From Sphingobacteriia bacterium (GTDB lineage Bacteria > Bacteroidota > Bacteroidia > Chitinophagales > Chitinophagaceae): a stretch of 5,366 nt of DNA. The notes under the pieces are model-generated. The model worked only from the letters and a program-made list of their open reading frames with translations. It had not been told where the DNA came from and made no database searches. Shown in pieces: positions 1 to 5,366 of the stretch; position 1 is the first letter of the stretch, and every line of letters begins with the position of its first letter. Location: the NCBI GenBank assembly GCA_004294465.1, contig REAV01000111.1, positions 1 to 5,366 of the forward strand, read 5' to 3'. Position numbers and translations under genes: made by a program.

Positions 1-15
1 AGTAAAAGACATTAA

Positions 16-537
16 ATGAAACGGATAATTCAGTTTATTTTTTTATTTACAACAGCTGTTTTTTTCTCTCCAATAGTAAAAGCGCAACAATTGACCAATG
101 TATTTGTTAGTCAAGATGGAAGGGCTTCTTATCGTTTTGCTATCAATAATATTTATTTAGAGTTAACAGATAAAGGGAAATTATTGGAAATTAAAACTGA
201 TGCCAATGGAACGATTGTGTACAGTGTTTCAAAGAGAGTGGAACAGATTGGAGATGTAAAAATCGGGTTTAATTACCAGGGGCTGGTAAATACAATCGGA
301 ACAGCTTCTGTTTTGTATGATTTCTCAGGTAGGGTAGATCGAATTGGGAATATTGCATTTCGATATAATTATAATGGATATTTATCTGAATTAGGTAGTC
401 AAAAAGTGATGTACAATACAGATAATCGAATAGATCAATTTGATCAATTTAAAATAACCTATAACTATAATAAATTGGTGCAACGAATAGATGATAGTAA
501 AGGATTGATTGTGTTGCAATTAAATTATGATAAGTAA
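16..537 (+). CDS. Small exported protein with 16-residue YD/YN-type repeats, function unknown
   Basis: I do not recognise this 173-residue protein as a named family. Residues 1-23 look like a Sec signal peptide: Lys2 and Arg3, then a hydrophobic stretch rich in Ile, Phe and Leu, then V-K-A before Gln24 as a signal peptidase I site. There is no lipobox Cys, so export to the periplasm or outside is inferred. From residue 69 to about 164 it consists of six units of exactly 16 residues with the pattern [YF]-[ND]-x-x-G-R-[VLI]-x-x-I-G-x-x-x-[VI]-x. A more divergent copy may sit at 50-59. The opening Y-D-x-x-G-R-V resembles the YD repeats of RHS-type proteins, but the period is shorter, and alternating hydrophobic residues suggest beta-hairpins. 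The ATG follows an in-frame TAA at 13-15. The gene ends 10 nt before trpB, so it is probably co-transcribed with the trp genes, although nothing in it suggests a role in tryptophan synthesis. It is confidently a gene; its function is unknown. Confidence 0.85.
   Translation: MKRIIQFIFLFTTAVFFSPIVKAQQLTNVFVSQDGRASYRFAINNIYLELTDKGKLLEIKTDANGTIVYSVSKRVEQIGDVKIGFNYQGLVNTIGTASVLYDFSGRVDRIGNIAFRYNYNGYLSELGSQKVMYNTDNRIDQFDQFKITYNYNKLVQRIDDSKGLIVLQLNYDK
220..507 (+). repeat. Six in-frame 48-bp (16-residue) coding repeats
   Basis: Residues 69-84, 85-100, 101-116, 117-132, 133-148 and 149-164 of the exported protein align without gaps. Position 1 is Tyr or Phe in all six. Position 7 is Val, Leu or Ile in all six, and position 10 is Ile, Leu or Phe. 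Gly is at position 5 in three units and at position 11 in four. The repeats are clear in protein but strongly diverged in DNA, so the duplication is old. Inside the fifth unit a perfect 9-bp tandem (433-441 and 442-450) encodes Asp-Gln-Phe twice. Confidence 0.8.
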
Positions 538-547
538 AAATAGAACT

Positions 548-1741
548 ATGAATTACCAAAACCCAACTGAGCAAGGTTACTATGGTCAATTCGGGGGTGC
601 TTATATTCCTGAAATGTTACACGGAAATGTAGCTGAATTACATCAGCAATATCTTTCGATCATGAAGGAGCCTACTTTTATTAAAGAGTTTAAATTGTTA
701 TTAAAAGATTATGTTGGAAGACCAACCCCATTGTTTTATGCAGAAAGATTAAGTGCCGAGTTCAATACTAACATTTATTTAAAACGAGAAGACCTTTGTC
801 ATACAGGAGCACATAAAATTAATAACACTATTGGACAAATTTTGCTGGCCAGAAGATTAGGAAAAACCCGCATCATAGCCGAAACAGGTGCAGGTCAGCA
901 TGGAGTTGCTACAGCAACCGTATGTGCGCTGAAAGGAATGGAATGTATTGTTTATATGGGGGAGAAAGATATTGAAAGGCAAGCACCTAACGTTGCCAGA
1001 ATGAAAATGCTGGGAGCAAAAGTAATTCCTGCAACCAGTGGAAGTAAAACATTAAAAGACGCCACCAATGAAGCAATACGTGATTGGATCAATCATCCAA
1101 ACGACACGCATTATATTATCGGAAGTGTTGTAGGACCTCATCCTTATCCTGATATGGTGGCCCGTTTTCAAAGTATCATCAGTGAAGAAATTCGAATACA
1201 ATTGAATGCAAAAACCGGATCAGAATTGCCTACTCATGTTATTGCTTGTGTAGGAGGTGGAAGCAATGCTGCTGGAGCTTTCTATCATTATTTGAATGAA
1301 CCAACTGTTCAGTTAGTTGCAGTAGAAGCGGCAGGACATGGGGTGAATAGTGGAATGAGCGCAGCTACAACTCAATTGGGCAAACCTGGAATTTTACATG
1401 GCAGTAAAAGTTTGGTCATGCAAACTGAAGATGGTCAAGTGGTAGAGCCACATAGTATTTCTGCAGGATTGGATTATCCAGGAGTTGGACCATTGCATGC
1501 CAATTTATTTCAGTCTGGCAGAGGAGTTTTTTTAAGTGCTACTGATGATGAAGCTATGGAAGCTGCATTTCATGTCAGTAAAACGGAAGGAATTATTCCC
1601 GCTTTAGAAACTGCACATGCGTTTGCAGTTTTAGGTAAAATGAATTTAAAACCATCTGATGTGGTAGTAATTTGTTTAAGTGGAAGAGGGGATAAAGATC
1701 TTTCCACTTATATGATGGCCATGAATGAAGGTTTGTATTAA
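548..1741 (+). CDS. trpB: Tryptophan synthase beta subunit
   Basis: This is the PLP enzyme that condenses indole with L-serine to give L-tryptophan, the last step of the pathway; it works as an alpha2-beta2 complex with TrpA in the cytoplasm. From the ATG at 548 it is 397 residues, the usual family length. The N-terminus has the expected GYYG-x-FGGAYIPEML motif. The PLP Schiff-base lysine is Lys90 in C-H-T-G-A-H-K-I-N-N, and the catalytic glutamate is Glu113 in E-T-G-A-G-Q-H-G. The phosphate-binding G-G-G-S-N-A lies at about 236-241, and Ser378 in C-L-S-G-R-G-D-K-D contacts the PLP ring nitrogen in known structures. An in-frame ATG at 527 would add seven residues (MISKNRT) and overlap the upstream gene by 11 nt. 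I prefer 548 because TrpB homologues usually begin a few residues before the GYYG motif. Neither start has a Shine-Dalgarno sequence. It looks like the classical TrpB1 type, partnered by the adjacent trpA. The gene is intact. Confidence 0.97.
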   Translation: MNYQNPTEQGYYGQFGGAYIPEMLHGNVAELHQQYLSIMKEPTFIKEFKLLLKDYVGRPTPLFYAERLSAEFNTNIYLKREDLCHTGAHKINNTIGQILLARRLGKTRIIAETGAGQHGVATATVCALKGMECIVYMGEKDIERQAPNVARMKMLGAKVIPATSGSKTLKDATNEAIRDWINHPNDTHYIIGSVVGPHPYPDMVARFQSIISEEIRIQLNAKTGSELPTHVIACVGGGSNAAGAFYHYLNEPTVQLVAVEAAGHGVNSGMSAATTQLGKPGILHGSKSLVMQTEDGQVVEPHSISAGLDYPGVGPLHANLFQSGRGVFLSATDDEAMEAAFHVSKTEGIIPALETAHAFAVLGKMNLKPSDVVVICLSGRGDKDLSTYMMAMNEGLY

Positions 1742-1756
1742 TAAAATGTCAATTGA

Positions 1757-2539
1757 ATGAGCAGACTTCAGAAAATATTTGAACTCAAGAAGCAAAATGT
1801 ATTAAATGTTTATTTCACTGCAGGTTATCCTGCATTAAATGATACATTAACTATTATGGAGTCTTTGGCATCTAATGGAGCGGATATTATAGAAATAGGA
1901 ATGCCTTATTCCGATCCATTAGCTGACGGACCTGTCATTCAAGAGAGTAGCAGTAAAGCTTTATTGAATGGGATGAACATGAAATTATTGTTTAAACAAT
2001 TAGCTGATTGCCGTAAAAATGTTTTGTTGGCCAATACTGGAATTGTGTTGATGGGGTATATGAACCCTGTTATGCAATATGGATTTGAACAATTTTGTGC
2101 CGATGCTGCATCAGTAGGTGTAGATGGGTTGATCTTGCCTGATTTGCCTGAGTTTGAGTTTGAACATGAATATGGAGCGATCATTCGTAAATATGGATTG
2201 AATTTTATATTCCTGGTTACTCCAGAAACTTCATCTGAACGAATTAAACATTTAGATCAATTAAGTGAAGGGTTTTTATACGCCGTAAGTGCATCTGCAA
2301 CAACGGGTGGTGCAACTAATTTTGAAATGGTTGAAAAATATTTACTTCGACTTCAGTCAATGAAACTGAAGAATCCATTAATGGTTGGTTTTGGTATTAA
2401 GGACAAAGAGAGTTTTGATGCAGCATGTAAAAATGCCAATGGTGCCATTATAGGTTCTGCTTATATTAAAGAATTAGGAAAAATGAATGATATTGCTTTA
2501 ACTACTCAACAGTTTTTGAAACCAATCATTGGAAATTAA
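1757..2539 (+). CDS. trpA: Tryptophan synthase alpha subunit
   Basis: TrpA cleaves indole-3-glycerol phosphate to indole and glyceraldehyde 3-phosphate and passes indole through a tunnel to TrpB. The 260-residue product is a TIM barrel of near-normal length. The catalytic pair is present as Glu46 and Asp57 in E-I-G-M-P-Y-S-D-P-L-A-D-G, with the same 11-residue spacing as Glu49/Asp60 of the Salmonella enzyme. Tyr175 and Thr183 (Y-A-V-S-A-S-A-T-T-G) match the active-site loop 6 residues by number and context. G-F-G-I-K at 211-215 and G-S-A at 233-235 form the phosphate site. The ATG is 15 nt after the trpB stop, with no Shine-Dalgarno, and hisH begins 9 nt downstream, so it sits in one transcription unit with both. 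The pairing of trpB and trpA is the standard arrangement and supports a functional synthase complex. Confidence 0.97.
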   Translation: MSRLQKIFELKKQNVLNVYFTAGYPALNDTLTIMESLASNGADIIEIGMPYSDPLADGPVIQESSSKALLNGMNMKLLFKQLADCRKNVLLANTGIVLMGYMNPVMQYGFEQFCADAASVGVDGLILPDLPEFEFEHEYGAIIRKYGLNFIFLVTPETSSERIKHLDQLSEGFLYAVSASATTGGATNFEMVEKYLLRLQSMKLKNPLMVGFGIKDKESFDAACKNANGAIIGSAYIKELGKMNDIALTTQQFLKPIIGN

Positions 2540-2548
2540 AAAGGATAA

Positions 2549-3142
2549 ATGAAATTGGTCATCATAAAATACAATGCAGGGAATATTCAATCGGTTCTCT
2601 ATGCTTTAGAACGAATTGGAACCACAGCATTGGTTACCGACTCCCCAGATGAAATTTTGGGTGCAGATAAAGTAATTTTTCCTGGTGTGGGAGAAGCAAG
2701 TACAGCTATGCAATATCTGCAAGAAAGAAAATTAGATCAATTAATTATACAGTTAAAACAACCTGTTTTGGGCATCTGTTTAGGTATGCAATTGATGTGT
2801 AAGCACAGCGAAGAGAACGATACAAAATGTTTAGGTATTTTTAATTCCAGTGTAAAAGGATTTAAAAATGATGCTGAGCATAGTATCAAGATTCCTCAGA
2901 TCGGATGGAATACGATTTATCATTTGCAAACACCTTTATTTTCTCAGATAAAAGAAAATAGTTACTGTTATTTTGTTCACGGATATTATGCTTCACCTGG
3001 AGAACATACTATAGCTACTACACATTATGGGAAAGAATATAGTTCCGCTTTGCAAACTAATAACTTTTATGGAACACAGTTTCATCCAGAAAAAAGTGCT
3101 GATATCGGGGAGCAAATTTTAAAAAACTTTATTAATTTATAA
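2549..3142 (+). CDS. hisH: Imidazole glycerol phosphate synthase, glutaminase subunit HisH
   Basis: HisH is the class I glutamine amidotransferase half of IGP synthase. It hydrolyses glutamine and channels ammonia through the HisF barrel. At 197 residues it has the normal length. The catalytic triad is visible: Cys77 in G-I-C-L-G-M-Q, then His179 and Glu181 in Q-F-H-P-E-K-S. The oxyanion-strand motif P-G-V-G is at 45-48. The N-terminus reads I-I-K-Y-N-A-G-N-I-Q-S-V, with Lys7 where many homologues have Asp; I recall this variant as typical of Bacteroidota. The start codon lies 9 nt after trpA, and the spacer contains AAAGGA just before it, the only Shine-Dalgarno-like sequence in the window, though unusually close to the ATG. 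Its partner HisF is encoded two genes downstream. The direct junction with trpA joins the tryptophan and histidine genes in one run. Confidence 0.96.
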   Translation: MKLVIIKYNAGNIQSVLYALERIGTTALVTDSPDEILGADKVIFPGVGEASTAMQYLQERKLDQLIIQLKQPVLGICLGMQLMCKHSEENDTKCLGIFNSSVKGFKNDAEHSIKIPQIGWNTIYHLQTPLFSQIKENSYCYFVHGYYASPGEHTIATTHYGKEYSSALQTNNFYGTQFHPEKSADIGEQILKNFINL

Positions 3143-3147
3143 TTTCA

Positions 3148-3876
3148 ATGCAAATAATACCAGCAATCGATATCATTGATGGAAAATGTGTTCGTCTTAC
3201 TCAAGGTGATTATGCACAGCAAAAAATATATAATGAGTTTCCTTTAGAAGTTGCCAAAGAATTTGAAGGGGCGGGTATCAAGCGTTTACATTTGGTGGAT
3301 CTGGATGGAGCAAAAGCGGGGAAAGTACAGAACTGGAAAGTGCTTGAAACAATTGCTTCTCAAACCCAATTGATCATTGATTTTGGAGGAGGAATTAAAA
3401 AATCGGCCGATTTGGATATTGTTTTTCAATCCGGTGCAGAAATGGCTACTATTGGAAGTCTGGCAGTAAAAGATGCTGTTACTTTTAAACAATGGATTCA
3501 TCAATATGGCCCCAATAAGTTTTTTTTAGGTGCCGATGTGAAAGATGAATTGATTGCTGTAGGAGGATGGTTGGAGACCACGAATAAAAACGTTTTTGAT
3601 TTTATTCAATCTTATATCGATGAAGGATTGAATCAGGTTTTTTGCACCGATATTAGTAAAGACGGTAAGCTTGAAGGACCATCTATTCCATTGTATGAAA
3701 ATATTATTAAGCAATTCCCTCAACTTTTTTTTGTGGCTTCTGGTGGAGTGAGTAATATGGAAGATATTCATGAATTAAAAAGAATAGGATGCAGCGGAGT
3801 AATCATTGGTAAAGCTATTTACGAAGGAAGAATAACGGTAAAACAACTCATTTCATTCATATCACATAACTCTTAA
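3148..3876 (+). CDS. hisA: ProFAR isomerase HisA
   Basis: HisA carries out the Amadori rearrangement of ProFAR (5'-ProFAR) to PRFAR in histidine synthesis. The 242-residue product is a (beta-alpha)8 barrel of normal length. The catalytic aspartates are Asp8 in I-P-A-I-D-I-I-D-G-K and Asp130 in G-A-D-V-K-D. The phosphate sites are the Gly-Gly-Gly at 80-82 and A-S-G-G-V at 197-201, and the C-terminal I-I-G-K-A-I-Y-E-G is typical. The start is 5 nt after the hisH stop. The last residues (about S-H-N-S) and the TAA are encoded by the first units of the heptamer array that fills the following gap, so the C-terminus appears to have been rewritten by the repeat; no catalytic residue is affected. Related enzymes in actinobacteria (PriA) also replace TrpF. 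I see no reason to assume that here, but the window does not show whether a separate trpF exists. Confidence 0.96.
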   Translation: MQIIPAIDIIDGKCVRLTQGDYAQQKIYNEFPLEVAKEFEGAGIKRLHLVDLDGAKAGKVQNWKVLETIASQTQLIIDFGGGIKKSADLDIVFQSGAEMATIGSLAVKDAVTFKQWIHQYGPNKFFLGADVKDELIAVGGWLETTNKNVFDFIQSYIDEGLNQVFCTDISKDGKLEGPSIPLYENIIKQFPQLFFVASGGVSNMEDIHELKRIGCSGVIIGKAIYEGRITVKQLISFISHNS

Positions 3877-3957
3877 CTCATATCTCATAACTTTTAACTT
3901 TTAACTTTTATCTCTTATCTCTTATCTTTTATCTCTTATCTCATAACTCATATCTCT
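3860..3957 (+). repeat. Array of 14 phased degenerate heptamers, consensus TAWCTYW, between hisA and hisF
   Basis: The sequence divides without any insertion or deletion into 14 units of 7 bp. Unit 1 is TATCACA. The rest are TAACTCT, TAACTCA, TATCTCA, three of TAACTTT, two of TATCTCT, TATCTTT, TATCTCT, TATCTCA, TAACTCA and TATCTCT. Positions 1, 2 and 4 are invariant (T, A, C), and position 5 is T in all but unit 1. Only positions 3 (A/T), 6 (C/T) and 7 (A/T) vary, each between two bases. The coding strand of the array has no G and 24 C. The stop codon of hisA lies in unit 3, and the array ends 17 nt before the hisF start. Similar heptamer runs are, as I remember, scattered through intergenic regions of Bacteroidota, but I cannot name a defined family. 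Function unknown. Confidence 0.93.
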
Positions 3958-3974
3958 AAAACCATATTCAAATT

Positions 3975-4733
3975 TTGCTAACGAAACGTATAATAGCCTG
4001 CTTAGACATTAAAGATGGACGAACTGTAAAAGGTGTCAATTTTGAAGATATTCGTGATGCTGGAGATCCAGTGGAATTGGGTGCATTATATGCAGCACAA
4101 GGAGCAGATGAACTAGTGTTTTTAGATATTACAGCTACCAATGAACGCAGAAAAACCTTGAGTGAACTGGTCAATAAAATTGCACACCATATCAATATTC
4201 CCTTTACTGTAGGGGGAGGAATTGCATCAGTTGATGACGTAAGTGTTTTGCTTCAAAATGGGGCTGATAAAATTTCAGTGAATACTTCTGCATTTAAAGA
4301 CCCCACCTTAGTTAAGGATTTAGCTAAAGAATTTGGAAGTCAATGTGTTGTTTTGGCCATTGATACCAAAAAGGAAGCAGATGGTAACTGGTATGTGTAT
4401 TTGAATGGTGGAAGAGTCAAGACAGATATGCGCTGTTTTGATTGGGCTAAACAAGCAGTTGATTTAGGAGCAGGTGAGATTTTGCTTACTTCTATGAACA
4501 ATGATGGAACTAAACAAGGATTTGCATTGGATATTACACAAGAATTATCCGCAAATCTACCAGTTCCAATAATCGCTTCTGGTGGGGCTGGTAAAATGGA
4601 ACATTTTGGAGATGTTTTTCAATTAGCAGGGGCAGATGCAGCATTAGCAGCCAGTATTTTCCACTATAAAGAAATAGCGATACCCGAATTAAAGCAGTAC
4701 CTCGCCGAAAAAGGCATCGCGATGCGATTATAA
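3975..4733 (+). CDS. hisF: Imidazole glycerol phosphate synthase, cyclase subunit HisF (TTG start)
   Basis: HisF is the synthase half of IGP synthase. Using ammonia delivered by HisH, it converts PRFAR to imidazole glycerol phosphate and AICAR, linking histidine and purine synthesis. The 252-residue barrel is of normal length. The catalytic aspartates are Asp11 in C-L-D-I-K-D-G-R and Asp130 in A-I-D-T-K. Phosphate is bound by V-G-G-G-I at 79-83 and A-S-G-G at 201-204. S-V-N-T-S-A (101-106) and L-T-S-M-N-N-D-G-T (171-179) are the expected active-site strands. The start is TTG: translation from it gives [11 protein letters not shown], which lines up with the family N-terminus. No ATG lies between the in-frame TAA at 3957-3959 and this point. 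There is no Shine-Dalgarno, and the upstream sequence is the heptamer array, so translation may be weaker or differently controlled than for its neighbours. hisIE follows after 17 nt. Confidence 0.96.
   Translation: MLTKRIIACLDIKDGRTVKGVNFEDIRDAGDPVELGALYAAQGADELVFLDITATNERRKTLSELVNKIAHHINIPFTVGGGIASVDDVSVLLQNGADKISVNTSAFKDPTLVKDLAKEFGSQCVVLAIDTKKEADGNWYVYLNGGRVKTDMRCFDWAKQAVDLGAGEILLTSMNNDGTKQGFALDITQELSANLPVPIIASGGAGKMEHFGDVFQLAGADAALAASIFHYKEIAIPELKQYLAEKGIAMRL
4714..4725. repeat. 12-bp perfect palindrome in the 3' end of hisF
   Basis: GCATCGCGATGC reads the same on both strands and does not extend further (G opposite G at its flanks). It is GC-rich in an AT-rich region and lies 26 nt before the hisIE start, within the codons for the last residues of HisF. 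It could form only a 4-bp stem with a 4-nt loop and has no U-run after it, so it is not a terminator. It may be a protein-binding or methylation site, or chance. Confidence 0.4.
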
Positions 4734-4750
4734 ATCCCGAAATTTGCAGC

Positions 4751-5347
4751 ATGATAATCAATTTTGAAAAATATCCCGATGGATTGGTGCCGGCCATTAT
4801 TCAAGATCATCAAACCCATAAAGTACTGATGTTAGGGTTTATGAATGAAGAAGCATATAAACAAACGCTAAGTTTAGGTAAAGTAACTTTTTACAGCAGA
4901 AGTAAAAATAGATTATGGACAAAGGGAGAAGAGAGTGGTCATTTCTTAGAATTAAAGTCAATTGCAGTTGATTGCGATAATGATACCTTGCTAATTAAAG
5001 CGCATCCAAATGGTCCAACCTGCCATACAGGTGCAGACACTTGTTGGAGCGAACCGAACCATACTGATGATTTTTTACTCTATTTAGAAGAAATTATAAA
5101 TATTAGAAAAATAGCACCCGTTGAGGATTCCTATGTAGCAAAAATGTTTGCAAAAGGAATCAATAAGATCGCACAAAAAGTTGGAGAGGAAGCCGTGGAA
5201 ATGGTGATTGAGGCCAAAGACAATAACCCGGAATTGTTTTTGAATGAGTCTGCAGACCTTTTATTTCATTATTTACTTTTATTAAACGCCAAAGGACATA
5301 CATTAGCAGAAGTGCCGTCTATATTACAAAAACGTCATTCAAAATAG
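4751..5347 (+). CDS. hisIE: Bifunctional phosphoribosyl-AMP cyclohydrolase / phosphoribosyl-ATP pyrophosphatase
   Basis: This fused enzyme performs steps 2 and 3 of histidine synthesis. The HisE domain removes pyrophosphate from PR-ATP, and the HisI domain opens the purine ring of PR-AMP to give ProFAR, the substrate of HisA. The 198 residues split into HisI (about 1-105) and HisE (about 108-195). HisI has the metal site D-C-D-N-D at 74-78 and zinc-ligand cysteines at 75, 91 and 98, whose 16- and 7-residue spacings match those of the characterised archaeal HisI. The W-T-K-G-E-x-S-G-H motif lies at 56-64. HisE shows V-G-E-E-A-V-E at 144-150 and E-S-A-D-L-L-F-H at 166-173, the acidic helix motifs of the MazG-like pyrophosphatase fold. 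The ATG is 17 nt after hisF, without a Shine-Dalgarno. The fused form is common in Bacteroidota and Enterobacteria. The gene is intact; TAG is its stop. Confidence 0.97.
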   Translation: MIINFEKYPDGLVPAIIQDHQTHKVLMLGFMNEEAYKQTLSLGKVTFYSRSKNRLWTKGEESGHFLELKSIAVDCDNDTLLIKAHPNGPTCHTGADTCWSEPNHTDDFLLYLEEIINIRKIAPVEDSYVAKMFAKGINKIAQKVGEEAVEMVIEAKDNNPELFLNESADLLFHYLLLLNAKGHTLAEVPSILQKRHSK

Positions 5348-5348
5348 T

Positions 5349-5366
5349 ATGAATAAGTTATTCTAT
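5349..5366 (+). CDS. Start of a downstream gene, cut by the window edge
   Basis: One base after the hisIE stop an ATG opens a frame reading M-N-K-L-F-Y to the edge. The T-A-G-T-A-T-G junction fits the tight spacing of this operon, so a further co-transcribed gene is plausible. Six codons are too few to suggest a product, and the ATG could be fortuitous. Confidence 0.45.

Noticed and set aside
1..19. Possible 3' end of an upstream gene, either ...S-K-R-H ending at TAA 13-15 or ...V-K-D-I-K ending at TGA 17-19 with an ATGA overlap
   Set aside because: Only 4-5 codons are visible. The ATGA overlap is attractive for an operon (an upstream trpF would fit), but nothing in so few residues identifies a gene.
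1746..1760. Four-codon ATG frame (M-S-I-E) in the trpB-trpA spacer, overlapping the trpA start
   Set aside because: Too short to be judged; expected by chance in AT-rich DNA, and there is no ribosome-binding signal.
2555..2580. Lys7 of HisH in place of the common Asp as a possible defect
   Set aside because: I recall the K-Y-N-A-G-N form as normal in Bacteroidota HisH, and the catalytic Cys-His-Glu triad is complete.
3286..3771. Open frames on the minus strand across hisA
   Set aside because: They lie opposite a well-supported gene, show no recognisable motifs, and such frames arise by chance from the codon use of the real gene. The same applies to those opposite trpA and hisF.
3860..3957. 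CRISPR array or regulatory operator array in the hisA-hisF gap
   Set aside because: Units are 7 bp with no spacers, so it is not CRISPR. The degenerate units have no dyad symmetry that would suggest repressor operators.
3877..3974. Intrinsic terminator between hisA and hisF
   Set aside because: No G on the coding strand means no stable hairpin can form; the T-rich runs alone are not a terminator.
3944..3977. Bacteroidota-type promoter (TTTG / TAnnTTTG) just before hisF
   Set aside because: The only TTTG is at 3974-3977, overlapping the start codon. The -7 match lacks its first T, and no -33 TTTG exists because the array has no G.

Overview
The window is a tightly packed amino-acid biosynthesis cluster, entirely on the + strand. 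It holds the last two tryptophan genes (trpB, trpA) followed directly by four genes for the middle of the histidine pathway (hisH, hisA, hisF, hisIE). A small secreted repeat protein of unknown function lies in front of trpB. A further reading frame starts 1 nt after hisIE and runs off the end. The DNA is AT-rich, and all six enzyme genes look intact, with their catalytic residues present.

Several things point to a member of the Bacteroidota, possibly of the Chitinophagaceae type. Shine-Dalgarno sequences are almost absent (only hisH has an AAGGA-like run). hisI and hisE are fused. HisH has the KYNAGN N-terminus that I recall from Bacteroides-type proteins. There is also a degenerate heptamer array of a kind I remember from this phylum. 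The assignment to phylum is fairly safe; the family is a guess.

Layout: 16-537 is an exported protein with six 16-residue repeats. 548-1741 is trpB and 1757-2539 is trpA, the two subunits of tryptophan synthase. 2549-3142 is hisH and 3975-4733 is hisF, the two subunits of IGP synthase, with hisA (3148-3876) between them. 4751-5347 is hisIE. HisIE converts PR-ATP to ProFAR, HisA isomerises it to PRFAR, and HisHF turns PRFAR plus glutamine into IGP plus AICAR. The histidine genes hisG, hisD, hisC and hisB, and the earlier trp genes, are not in the window. Spacers are 5-17 nt everywhere except between hisA and hisF, so co-transcription is likely.

The unusual element is that hisA-hisF gap. It is filled by 14 perfectly phased copies of a degenerate 7-mer, TAWCTYW (3860-3957). 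The array overlaps the 3' end of hisA and supplies its last codons and its stop. It lies inside a 138-nt stretch with no G on the coding strand (3839-3976), which ends at the TTG start codon of hisF. A long unstructured, C-containing, G-free RNA inside an operon is reminiscent of a Rho-loading site; that is a hypothesis. Apart from this array and the unknown exported protein, the window is ordinary metabolism.
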